Assembly: GCA_964419545.1 (NCBI GenBank)
Contig: CAYQQU010000007.1
Span: forward strand, 1-64,000
Direction of reading: 5' to 3'
Length of the DNA stretch: 64,000 nucleotides
DNA from: CAYQQU01 sp964419545
Lineage (GTDB): Bacteria > Bacteroidota > Bacteroidia > Chitinophagales > Saprospiraceae
In this document: positions 1-6,629 of the stretch, piece after piece
How positions within the stretch are numbered: position 1 is the stretch's first letter
Layout: each line of letters opens with the position of its first letter
Made by a program: the position numbers and the translations under genes
Notes under the pieces: model-generated
Databases searched by the model: none
The model's input: the letters and a program-made list of their open reading frames with translations, nothing else
Told to the model about the DNA's origin: nothing

Positions 1-70
1 TTCGAGCCGGGTAAAAATACAAGCCCGTCACGCGGGTAGAAGAATTACCAAGAATGTAGATTGAAAATTT
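1..70 (+). repeat. tRNA-Asp-associated tandem repeat, unit 1 (partial at window edge)
   Basis: These 70 bases recur at 230-299 with only two differences (in the stretch before the final TAGATTGAAAATTT). Each copy runs directly into a tRNA-Asp 5' half (at 71 and at 300). The unit holds a CCCGTCACGCGGG hairpin that resembles a degenerate anticodon arm carrying GTC. It looks like the tail of a decayed tRNA-derived unit whose start lies outside the window. Confidence 0.8.
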
Positions 71-299
71 GGTCCGGTAGTTCAGTGGTGTGTAACACAA
101 GTTCCTTGTAAAAATTTTTGCTGAGTGCTCAATTTAAAAAGTTGATTTTCAGTAATTAAAAGCGTTTCCTTTCAAGAAAGGATCAGCAAAAATTTTTGTT
201 ACACACCATTCAGTTGGTTAGCCCGTCTCTTCGAGCCGGGTAAAAATACAAGCCCGTCACGCGGGTAGAAGAATTACCAAGAGTATAGATTGAAAATTT
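71..299 (+). pseudogene. tRNA-Asp relic, interrupted by a small inverted-repeat element
   Basis: Bases 71-85 together with 214-221 rebuild the first 23 nt of the intact tRNA-Asp at 300 (GGTCCGGTAGTTCAG, then TTGGTTAG). After that the sequence diverges and no acceptor-stem 3' half (CCGGACC) follows. It is therefore a non-functional tRNA-derived unit, about 101 bp without the insert, and it ends in a second copy of the 70-bp tail. The insert at 86-208 breaks it in the D-arm. Confidence 0.7.
86..208. mobile_element. 123-bp MITE-like element with terminal inverted repeats and 5-bp target duplication
   Basis: The ends are perfect 12-bp inverted repeats (TGGTGTGTAACA at 86-97; its complement at 197-208). 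A second inner inverted segment, AAAATTTTTGCTGA, follows and is displaced on the left side by about 13 extra bases. The flanks carry a direct duplication TTCAG (81-85 and 209-213), and removing the element plus one TTCAG restores the tRNA D-arm sequence. It is too short for a transposase, so it would need one in trans. An internal CCTTTC-AA-GAAAGG hairpin sits at 169-182. The parent IS family was not identified. Confidence 0.75.
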
Positions 300-373
300 G
301 GTCCGGTAGTTCAGTTGGTTAGAATACATGCCTGTCACGCATGGGGTCGCGGGTTCGAGTCCCGTCCGGACCG
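300..373 (+). tRNA. tRNA-Asp (anticodon GTC)
   Basis: A complete cloverleaf can be drawn. The acceptor stem is GGTCCGG/CCGGACC. The D-arm contains AGTTCAGTTGGTTAGA. The anticodon stem CATGC/GCATG encloses loop CTGTCAC with anticodon GTC (Asp). The T-arm is GCGGG-TTCGAGT-CCCGT, and the discriminator base is G373. CCA is not encoded. A terminator follows 12 nt downstream. It stands directly after two decayed copies of its own 5' half, which suggests this locus has been a repeated target for duplication or integration. Confidence 0.96.
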
Positions 374-385
374 CTTAAAAATAAA

Positions 386-422
386 AGTCCCTGTAAGTCA
401 ATTATTTACAGGGGCTTTTTTG
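386..422 (+). terminator. Rho-independent terminator of tRNA-Asp
   Basis: An 11-bp stem (386-396 with 406-416, one G-U pair) closes a 9-nt loop and is followed by a run of seven T. Confidence 0.9.
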
Positions 423-470
423 TTTAAGCCGACCAACGCAAGTTGTTGATTGCCAATGCTAAACCTATTT

Positions 471-629
471 TCAGGTGCTTTCTTTTTTCCAATAATTCAG
501 GCGATACAATAGCTTCCCTTCCTGCCAAACATAAGATCCGTTAAACCCAAGCTGGAAACTTCTCTTGGAATCATCACCTTGAGTGAAAGGATGTTCCAAC
601 TGTGCGCATGCAGACGGGAACTTGGCAGA
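471..629 (-). pseudogene. Possible C-terminal coding remnant, unidentified
   Basis: On the minus strand a 52-codon open segment ends in a TGA at 471-473 and has no start codon within reach of the upstream stop at 630-632. Its translation (…FNGSYVWQEGKLLYRLNYW…) has the aromatic and charged composition of a real protein end rather than noise. It lies between the tRNA-Asp terminator and the toxin-antitoxin pair. I do not recognise the family and the evidence is only compositional; it could be chance. Confidence 0.25.
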
Positions 630-666
630 TTAGCAATTTGTTCTTACCTTGAATCAAACAAGCCAC

Positions 667-933
667 ATGGCCATGGATACAGGAACAGAGAAGTTATACA
701 TCATCGAACAAATCATCAAGTTAAAGGATGAAGAGTTGATCCACGCCATCAAGAATCTATTGGATTTTGGGCTGAAATATCAACCGGAGGCCGCCGCTTC
801 TGAAGATTTTTGGGATGGGCTAAGTTCCAAACAGAAAGAAAGGGTCGCGTCTGCCATCCAGGCACTGGATGCAGGCCAGGGGATATCCCATGAGGAAGTA
901 ATGGCAACTTTTAGAGAAAGGATGCAGCAATGA
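667..933 (+). CDS. Antitoxin-like protein of a ParE/RelE-type toxin-antitoxin module
   Basis: A small acidic, helical protein of 88 residues if started at ATG 667. An in-frame ATG at 673 and a TTG at 649 are alternatives, and no clear ribosome binding site separates them. Its stop overlaps the start of the next gene in an ATGA junction (930-933), the usual coupling of antitoxin and toxin. The body (ELIHAIKNLL, then QKERVASAIQALDAGQGISHEE) resembles the short antitoxins found before RelE/ParE toxins, where the C-terminal stretch with GISHEEV wraps the toxin. It would neutralise the toxin by direct binding and probably repress the operon. The family call rests mainly on context. Confidence 0.75.
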   Translation: MAMDTGTEKLYIIEQIIKLKDEELIHAIKNLLDFGLKYQPEAAASEDFWDGLSSKQKERVASAIQALDAGQGISHEEVMATFRERMQQ

Positions 934-1232
934 GCCTTCCGGTCATCTGGGCTCCTTCCGCAAAAGATGACTTTGCTGAATTACTCCAATACGTAGAACA
1001 GCAATTTGGGCTGGATGCCGCTCTAGAACTTTTGGACACTACAGAAAAATTACTTGAAGAAATAGGGGCCTTCCCTGGAATGTTTCCTGCTTCAGCAAAA
1101 AGAAAAGACATTCGGAAAGCAGTTGTAAATAAACAAATCTCTCTTTTTTACCGCATCTCTCAGGATCAGGTACAGATTTTGTTCGTCTGGGATAACAGGC
1201 AAAACCCGGATAACCTTGAATTCCTAATCTGA
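930..1232 (+). CDS. ParE/RelE-superfamily toxin
   Basis: A 100-residue protein with the ParE/RelE fold pattern. It opens with a strand and 'W..SAKDDFAELLQYVEQQFG', typical of helix 1-2. A long second helix follows, then the basic stretch 'RKDIRKAVVNKQISLFYRIS', and it closes with 'VQILFVWDNRQNPDNL', the characteristic C-terminal strand and DNRQ/P segment. Members either poison DNA gyrase (ParE) or cleave mRNA on the ribosome (RelE); the sequence alone does not decide between them. It is translationally coupled to the upstream antitoxin by a 4-nt overlap. It sits in an island next to tRNA-Asp with other defence-type remnants. Confidence 0.85.
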   Translation: MSLPVIWAPSAKDDFAELLQYVEQQFGLDAALELLDTTEKLLEEIGAFPGMFPASAKRKDIRKAVVNKQISLFYRISQDQVQILFVWDNRQNPDNLEFLI

Positions 1233-1460
1233 ATTTTCTATTTCTATACTTCTTTTACCTAATGGGAGGCCAAAATCTGCCATTTTGTTTTTGAGAGTTG
1301 CCGTGGTTATTGCCGTGGTGGCCGTGTTGAAATATTTGAATCCTAACAGTTAATCGATGACAAAGGTCACCAATCAGGGGAGATTATTCTCATACTGGTT
1401 CCCTCTAATTCCCAATTTATCCTATCGTTCGCAAGTAAAAAATTCCAATATTTCCCACTA

Positions 1461-1570
1461 ATGTCCGAGCTCGAAGCCAACATGAAGATCATCCTAAATT
1501 CGGATTCCGTTTCAGCCATGATGCAGAAACTGGCGGAGCTATTGAGAGAAAAACACGGGGAGACGTCAGC
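1461..1570 (+). pseudogene. Possible N-terminal ORF fragment fused to the AbiEii remnant
   Basis: An ATG at 1461 opens a plausible reading frame (MSELEANMKIILNSDSVS…AELLREKHGE) for about 35 codons. From about 1570 onward the same DNA is clearly the antisense of the AbiEii gene, so the frame loses sense. The simplest reading is a rearrangement joining the start of an unknown plus-strand gene to the 3'-truncated abiEii. No family was recognised, and it could be a chance ORF. Confidence 0.3.
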
Positions 1571-1911
1571 GTTTCCGATTCAAAGCGGAATTTCAATGTA
1601 TTGTTGGCCTTTTTTTGGGCTACCCTGGAGTCTCCTAAAAAATCCAGGATTTTCTGCAAGCGCTGAATGGTTGGCTTGATGGGTTCGGATTGGACCTGTA
1701 CCAGGTCGATATCTTCCGAGTAGCGGGGCTGAGGCTGTAGGTACAGTTTGTGCAATGCGGTCCCGCCACGGAAAGCCAGGCGCTCGGCCAGAAAATCGTC
1801 CGAATAAATTGCTACGAGGGCACGACTAATGACCAGGTCCTGCTCCACCTGTTCGTCGGTGGGCCAGGGCGCTACGTGTGACCATTCGGTGATGTAGGCT
1901 TGTGGGATCAT
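1489..1911 (-). pseudogene. Truncated AbiEii nucleotidyltransferase toxin (type IV TA)
   Basis: The first ~113 residues match the AbiEii / DUF1814 nucleotidyltransferase family: 'RLAFRGGTALHKLYL' (the GG-T-L nucleotide-binding motif) and 'RYSEDIDLVQV' (the metal-binding D-x-D). Soon after 'LKFRFESE', where the family continues for another 100 or more residues, the frame turns into unrelated sequence and stops at 140 residues in total; normal length is about 250-300. The start overlaps the abiEi stop region by 4 nt (1908-1911). The two active-site motifs survive, but the missing C-terminal half makes a functional toxin unlikely. Confidence 0.75.
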
Positions 1912-2747
1912 TCGTCGGGGCTTAGGTTAATATTTGGGATAACACTCCAGACCGGATCGGTTGTGGCATCTTTTTTTCCGGAAGAGGTTTTCAATTTTGC
2001 CGGAGAAAAATGAATGTCTGAGCGCCGGCAGGCCTCCAGCAAGCCTAGTGCCAGTTCGTTTTCAGCCAATACTGTATCCAATATATACCCTAGCCGTTGA
2101 AGCACACTGGCCGGCTTATGGTGCAGCAATTCCGGAGTCCAGGACTCTGGTTGTAAGGCCTCCGCCAATTCGCTAAGCACGGTGGCCGCCCGGTGGAGGC
2201 CGCCGATCCTTTTTTCAAAATGGACGAGATCGACAGCGGTCAGGGCCGGGTTGGAGATCGTCAGATAGCCGGCTTCTGTTTTGCGTTGTTCCAGCAGGTC
2301 GCGGAGAATAGCGTCCCGGCTGATGTAGTTTATTTTTATCCCTTTCTTATGAGTAGGCCTTAGCGTAGGAAAGGTCGTGAAAACAAAAAAAGTTTGCGGT
2401 TGCTGATGCGCGGCGCCGTGGTAGGCAGCTGCGTTCAGCAAGCCCAAATAATACGGGCGATCGAGACATCGCATTAGGTCATCTATAAAAAGCGGAGGCG
2501 GCAAAATACCTTTAGCGCGGTACCGTGGAGGGATGATGAGATAGATGCCTTTATGCACCGACAAGACCTTGTCTTTTTCAGATAGGCGGCTCAGGGCCCT
2601 CTTTACTGCCGTTTCCGAATAATGAGGCAAGGCTTCCTGAATAGCTTCGAGCTGGAAAATGTATTTTCCCTTAGCCAGGAGCCCTTCTACCCAATCCCGT
2701 AACTTTTCTTGTGGTGCATTAACCATTGAGTCATGAAACTTCTGCAA
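1908..2747 (-). CDS. AbiEi-type antitoxin (type IV toxin-antitoxin)
   Basis: A 279-residue protein with the AbiEi layout. An N-terminal winged helix (about residues 20-70: 'GKYIFQLEAIQEALPHYSETAVKRALSRL', then 'KGIYLIIPPRYRAKG') binds the operon promoter in this family. A C-terminal domain follows ('YYLGLLNAAAYHGAAHQQPQ', 'ISNPALTAVDLVHF'). AbiE systems act in abortive phage infection, and the antitoxin both represses transcription and offsets the AbiEii nucleotidyltransferase. A second Met at residue 8 (2726) could be the real start. The gene looks intact although its partner is truncated, so it may persist as a solitary regulator or is on the way out. Confidence 0.85.
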   Translation of the reverse strand: MQKFHDSMVNAPQEKLRDWVEGLLAKGKYIFQLEAIQEALPHYSETAVKRALSRLSEKDKVLSVHKGIYLIIPPRYRAKGILPPPLFIDDLMRCLDRPYYLGLLNAAAYHGAAHQQPQTFFVFTTFPTLRPTHKKGIKINYISRDAILRDLLEQRKTEAGYLTISNPALTAVDLVHFEKRIGGLHRAATVLSELAEALQPESWTPELLHHKPASVLQRLGYILDTVLAENELALGLLEACRRSDIHFSPAKLKTSSGKKDATTDPVWSVIPNINLSPDE

Positions 2748-2829
2748 AAGATACCATTTTTAGGTGCTTTTTGCAAAAAATTAAATGATTTTTTCCCATT
2801 CTTCCATCCGAAGAAAGTATTGTGTACCT

Positions 2830-2971
2830 TTTGGGAGGCAAGCTCTTCGGTAGCGAAGGTATCTTCATCCAGGAGCCGCAATAATTTTTGAAATGTATCT
2901 CCCCTGCCCCGATGAGGCGTTGCGGTCAGAAAGAGATGGTGGCCGCAAACCTGGGACAAGTCCAATTGCAT
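2830..2971 (-). pseudogene. Fragment of an SNF2-like defence helicase (DISARM DrmD / DUF3883-type)
   Basis: About 47 codons read 'HHLFLTATPHRGRGDTFQKL' followed by 'LRLLDEDTFA'. This is the motif III region of large SNF2-like helicases found in anti-phage systems such as DISARM. Nothing of the remaining ~900 residues is present. Upstream the DNA changes abruptly near 2972, and downstream the frame runs into the abiEi promoter region. It is a relic showing that a larger defence locus once stood here. Confidence 0.6.
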
Positions 2972-3014
2972 TTAACGATAAGGATATAGCATTGGAATGC
3001 GAGAAGTATTTGAA

Positions 3015-3053
3015 AACCGGTTCTGGCCGGGCAGTGATGAATAATCCGGGTTA
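3015..3053. repeat. Degenerate partial copy of the ~59-bp palindromic repeat
   Basis: ACCGGTTCT followed by TGATGAATAATCCGGGTTA matches the 3' half of the repeats at 39182-39240 and 55152-55210, with a central deletion. It lies 3 nt past the 3' end of the adjacent membrane-protein gene and next to the truncated helicase fragment, so it marks the apparent island/chromosome junction. Confidence 0.5.
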
Positions 3054-3055
3054 GA

Positions 3056-5377
3056 TTACTCCACCTCCACCTTAAAATTATTGTACATAAAATATCCCTC
3101 TTCCCCCGGCGGTTGATAAAATACCGTATCCTGCATGCGCCGGAACAAGACCTCGTCGATCCGGGAGGGAAATTGGTAGTAAACGTCAATTGCCAATCGG
3201 GCGGTATGGGGCTGGATGTCGATAGGCAGGGAAGCGCGCAGCCAACCCTCCTGGGTGTCCTGGGCGTGAAAAGAATTGTAGTGGTCCTGTTTTACCACCT
3301 GTCCCGCCGAATCTTTTTGGACGACAAACCATTCGACATTACCGTGGAAATCGTGATCCATGTACACCCAGCCGGATAGTTCGCACCGTTGCCCGAGGTA
3401 ACTGGCGGCTACCGGCCCTTCCCAGACGGTTGCTCTTCCTTCGGGCGGCCGGAAAGCCCCTGCTCCGCAAAAGACGAGGTCCGAATTGTTGACCTCGTCG
3501 AAGTGCCGGTACAGCAACGGACCGGGCGGTTGGGCGGCCGAAGTATCCGCACCGGCGGACTGGGCACGAAATTGCCCGACCAGGGCGGCGCGGTATTCCT
3601 CGAAATAGGCCGGCTCGGGGCGATAGCGGTAGAGCGCGAAGGCTTCTTCGGCGTAGACGGTATCCGAAAGCTGGATCAGAAGCTGCTCGCTCCCGGTGAG
3701 GGGAGCGTCTTTGGCGTGCAGCAACAGCAACGGCCGCTCGTCGGGCAGCCGGCTGTGGAACATCTTTTTGTCGATGGCCGGATCGCTGGTCAGTTGTACG
3801 GATTCCAGCGTGTGGCGGATAGACATGCGGGAGAGCAGCGCATTGAGGAGCGGCAGGCCGGATTCGGCCGATATCTGCCAGCCGTAACGGCGGGTGGCCG
3901 ACTCGGCAGTGTAGATCTTATCCGTCCAAAGCTGATCCAGCGGCAGGGTGAACAGCGCCTGGTATTCCTCCGGGTCAACCTGCTCGGGGAAGATATGCTG
4001 ATAGGGCCGCGCCAGGAAGGGGTTTTCCTGCCAACTCTGCCGGTTTACCGTATGATCGAGATACGACCAGACATCCACCGCCCAGACGGCCAGCACCAGC
4101 CCGAGTACAAGGCTTGCCGGAAACCGCCGGCCCCTGCGCCACCAGTGCGCTGCGAGTTGCCAGATCAGCACCGCGCCGTACAGCGTGAAGCAGTAGTAAA
4201 ACACCCAGGCGAACCGGCCGGGCGCCCGGAACTGAAGGAGGGGGGAGATCGAAGTGGCGATGGGTTTCAGGTAATCGTACCAACCGATATCCGCCGAGTA
4301 GATCAGGGCGATCGTTCCCGTCCAGAGCAGTGCGTCGGCTTCGGGGCGGCCGCTCGGCTGTAGTATCCGGCGGTAGTGTCGGCGCACCAAGGCGGCGATC
4401 ATCAGCCCCGCCGTGCCGGCCAGCACCCACACCCCGGTCAGGCCGACGTAGGCCCAGCCTTCCACCGGCGCTTTCGCGATCATGAAAAGGCTGTCGAGCC
4501 AATCGTACATCTTGCCGGCCTGGGGCCAGAAAATGCTTTCGAACTGAGACCGGTGAGTAAAAAAACCCCAGGGCACTTTGACGCGGTCGTCCACCGCATC
4601 CAGCGAATGGATGACCGCGTAGATGACACCTACCGGAACCAACGCCATCAGCGCGATCGGCAGCGCCCGGCGCCAGCCGTCGGAACGAAAGCGAAACAGC
4701 CAGGTGACCAAAGCAAAAGCCAGCAGAAAGCTGGCGCCGATCACCATCAGATAGGGGTTATTGAACCCAATGGCCAGCATCACCAGAAAAACCGGCGCCG
4801 ACCAGACTCGCCACCTGGCGGATTGCCAGACCATTAGGCTCCAGTAGATCAGCAGGGGAATAAAGAATACGTACCCCAGCCCGTAATGCCCACAGTTGAT
4901 CCGGAAGATCTGCGGCGACAGGTACGTGATGGCCAGGGCGAAGGGAATGGCGAACCAGCGGTTCACGCCCAAACGGAGCAGGCAGAGCCAGAGAAATACG
5001 CTGGCCAGCGGCAACAGGTATATCAGCACCCCGTTATTGACCCCGATGACGTAATCTGCTACCGAAAACCAGTGGCGATTGATCCAGTTCAGCACCAGCG
5101 AAATGCCGGCCTGCGCATCGGTCAGGAAGATCAGTTCGTGATGCGGGTAATTCATCGACTCCAGCGTAACGCCCGCTCCGTACCGGGTATGGAAAACCAT
5201 ATTGTAAGTGATGATCATCCCGTCGCCGGCGGGAACGATCACCTGCTGGTTGGGGCGCCGGAAGAGGTCGCCGAAAGTAAGCGCGTCCACCAGGAAAGCG
5301 GCGAACAAGACCAGCAGTAACGGCAGAAGGTTGCGGAGCATCCGGTGATTGATTTTCGGTTTCGACGCTTCGAGCAT
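3056..5377 (-). CDS. Polytopic inner-membrane protein, unknown function (YfhO/glycosyltransferase-C-like layout)
   Basis: A protein of up to 773 residues. The first ~450 residues carry roughly ten hydrophobic segments, including an early TM 'LLPLLLVLFAAFLVDAL', with a long extracytoplasmic loop after TM1. The remaining ~320 residues form a soluble domain with no Cys pattern or catalytic motif I can name. This layout is seen in large lipid-linked-sugar or YfhO-like membrane proteins, but that is only a resemblance. The first ATG (5375-5377) lies inside the end of a dispersed palindromic repeat; the Met at codon 13 (5341), just before TM1, is the likelier native start. It is the first clearly chromosomal gene after the island. 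Confidence 0.7.
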   Translation of the reverse strand: MLEASKPKINHRMLRNLLPLLLVLFAAFLVDALTFGDLFRRPNQQVIVPAGDGMIITYNMVFHTRYGAGVTLESMNYPHHELIFLTDAQAGISLVLNWINRHWFSVADYVIGVNNGVLIYLLPLASVFLWLCLLRLGVNRWFAIPFALAITYLSPQIFRINCGHYGLGYVFFIPLLIYWSLMVWQSARWRVWSAPVFLVMLAIGFNNPYLMVIGASFLLAFALVTWLFRFRSDGWRRALPIALMALVPVGVIYAVIHSLDAVDDRVKVPWGFFTHRSQFESIFWPQAGKMYDWLDSLFMIAKAPVEGWAYVGLTGVWVLAGTAGLMIAALVRRHYRRILQPSGRPEADALLWTGTIALIYSADIGWYDYLKPIATSISPLLQFRAPGRFAWVFYYCFTLYGAVLIWQLAAHWWRRGRRFPASLVLGLVLAVWAVDVWSYLDHTVNRQSWQENPFLARPYQHIFPEQVDPEEYQALFTLPLDQLWTDKIYTAESATRRYGWQISAESGLPLLNALLSRMSIRHTLESVQLTSDPAIDKKMFHSRLPDERPLLLLHAKDAPLTGSEQLLIQLSDTVYAEEAFALYRYRPEPAYFEEYRAALVGQFRAQSAGADTSAAQPPGPLLYRHFDEVNNSDLVFCGAGAFRPPEGRATVWEGPVAASYLGQRCELSGWVYMDHDFHGNVEWFVVQKDSAGQVVKQDHYNSFHAQDTQEGWLRASLPIDIQPHTARLAIDVYYQFPSRIDEVLFRRMQDTVFYQPPGEEGYFMYNNFKVEVE

Positions 5378-5516
5378 GTTTGGAGCGGGTTCGTTATGAA
5401 AATCAACAGGTTAACTAAAAGATAAAATGTGCGTTTACCGGGGTAAATGAGCATTTTATCTTGACGACAGGTTCCTAACCTGTTGATTTGCAATGGAAGC
5501 AAGCTCCAAACGTGCT
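5373..5516. repeat. 144-bp nested-palindrome dispersed repeat, copy 1
   Basis: It is bounded by AGCATGTTTGGAGC and its near complement. Inside are further nested inverted segments: AAATCAACAGGTTA with TAACCTGTTGATTT, GATAAAATG with CATTTTATC, and a central TTTACC-GG-GGTAAA. The whole unit can therefore fold into one long hairpin or cruciform. Two other copies are at 48443-48586 and 56738-56877. It has no coding capacity. It touches the start of the membrane-protein gene on its left. Confidence 0.9.
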
Positions 5517-5632
5517 CTTATATCCGGCCTAAAGCTAAAAAGATTGGAGCTATTACGTTAACTGGAAAAGCTAAAAAACAAAGGCCCGCCTTCCGGCAAG
5601 CCTTCATTACATATAAACTGGAACTAAAAATT

Positions 5633-6481
5633 CTAGCAATCCACGTCCTGATAGCTGGTGTCCCAGCAGCGCCACGCGTCATCTCCGAAGTGGATCGGAT
5701 GGCGTACGCGACCGTTGCCGGCGGCCTCATTCCACTGGATCTCCAGGAAATTACCGGCTTCGTAGAGGACGTCGAAGGCGCGATCGTAGGGGTTGCCGGG
5801 CGCTTCGCGGTACTCGATGTAGTCGCCGAAATCCGTGCTGCCCGGCACGATGTTGGTGAAGCGCAGCGTGCCCTGTCCGGTGGCTTCATCTCCCTGGTAA
5901 TTGAGGCGCAGGTAGTTTTCCGGGTTTTGGGGATTCCGGTTGAGCGTAAATTCGCCTTCGTCATTGGTTACGGAGGTCACGCCGGTGTACCAGACGAAGT
6001 CGGTGAAGCCGCCCTGTTCGGAGACGGTCAGGGTCCAGATCACTGCTTCGAATTCGGGCGTGTACTGGCCGGTCAGGGATACGTCGTAGGCCTGGCCGCC
6101 CAGGCCGGGAGGCGCTTCGTAGACATAGGTCCACTGGAAGGTAAGGTCGCCGATGTATTCGGGGGTCTGGCTGACGGCGGCGGCAAAAGCAGCCGTCGGT
6201 AAGGCCATGTGCAGGTGGCCGATCACGCTCCAGACTACCAGGTTGGCGGCAGCGTGGAACCAGTTTTGGTAGGTTTCGGGATCGTCGCGGGTGATGACGA
6301 CGCCGCCCAGGGTGTCGATATTGGATTCGTCAAAATCTCCGGTAGGCATAGCGAACATGGCCATGGGAGGGATCTCCGGCGCGACCAGGTCCGTCGGTTC
6401 GTTGACCGAATTGTCTTGTTCACAGGATTGAAAGATCGGGACGAGCAGCAAAAGTGCAAAAAGCCAAAACAGATTTTTCAT
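5633..6481 (-). CDS. Predicted lipoprotein, unknown function
   Basis: A 282-residue protein with a lipoprotein signal peptide: KN, then a hydrophobic 'LFWLFALLLLVPIF' and the lipobox FQSC with Cys20. It should be anchored to the outer or inner membrane facing the periplasm or surface. The mature part is acidic and rich in aromatic residues and Gly/Thr, with beta-type strands, and ends with a 'CWDTSYQDVDC' cysteine pair that may form a disulfide. I do not recognise a domain. It is divergent from hypD and separated from the membrane-protein gene by the dispersed repeat. Confidence 0.75.
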   Translation of the reverse strand: MKNLFWLFALLLLVPIFQSCEQDNSVNEPTDLVAPEIPPMAMFAMPTGDFDESNIDTLGGVVITRDDPETYQNWFHAAANLVVWSVIGHLHMALPTAAFAAAVSQTPEYIGDLTFQWTYVYEAPPGLGGQAYDVSLTGQYTPEFEAVIWTLTVSEQGGFTDFVWYTGVTSVTNDEGEFTLNRNPQNPENYLRLNYQGDEATGQGTLRFTNIVPGSTDFGDYIEYREAPGNPYDRAFDVLYEAGNFLEIQWNEAAGNGRVRHPIHFGDDAWRCWDTSYQDVDC

Positions 6482-6629
6482 GGTTGATTGTTTTGATATT
6501 TGGGAATATTGCGTTTTTCACGCTTTTCACCTCTAATACCCGGAGCTAAAAAGATACCCTTAGCGGCGGGTAAGTTTTTTTTCAAAACCCGCCCGGGCTG
6601 AAATCGCAGATACTTTTTATATTGTTAAC

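Noticed and set aside
1..300. CRISPR-like array at the left edge
   Set aside because: The repeated unit is about 70-100 bp, tRNA-derived and occurs only twice plus the intact tRNA; there are no short repeats with unique spacers.
911..1111. 66-codon minus-strand frame over the toxin gene
   Set aside because: Antisense to the ParE/RelE toxin, Ser-rich shadow composition.
3389..4363. 324-codon plus-strand frame opposite the large membrane-protein gene
   Set aside because: Antisense shadow; the minus-strand frame shows regular TM segments.
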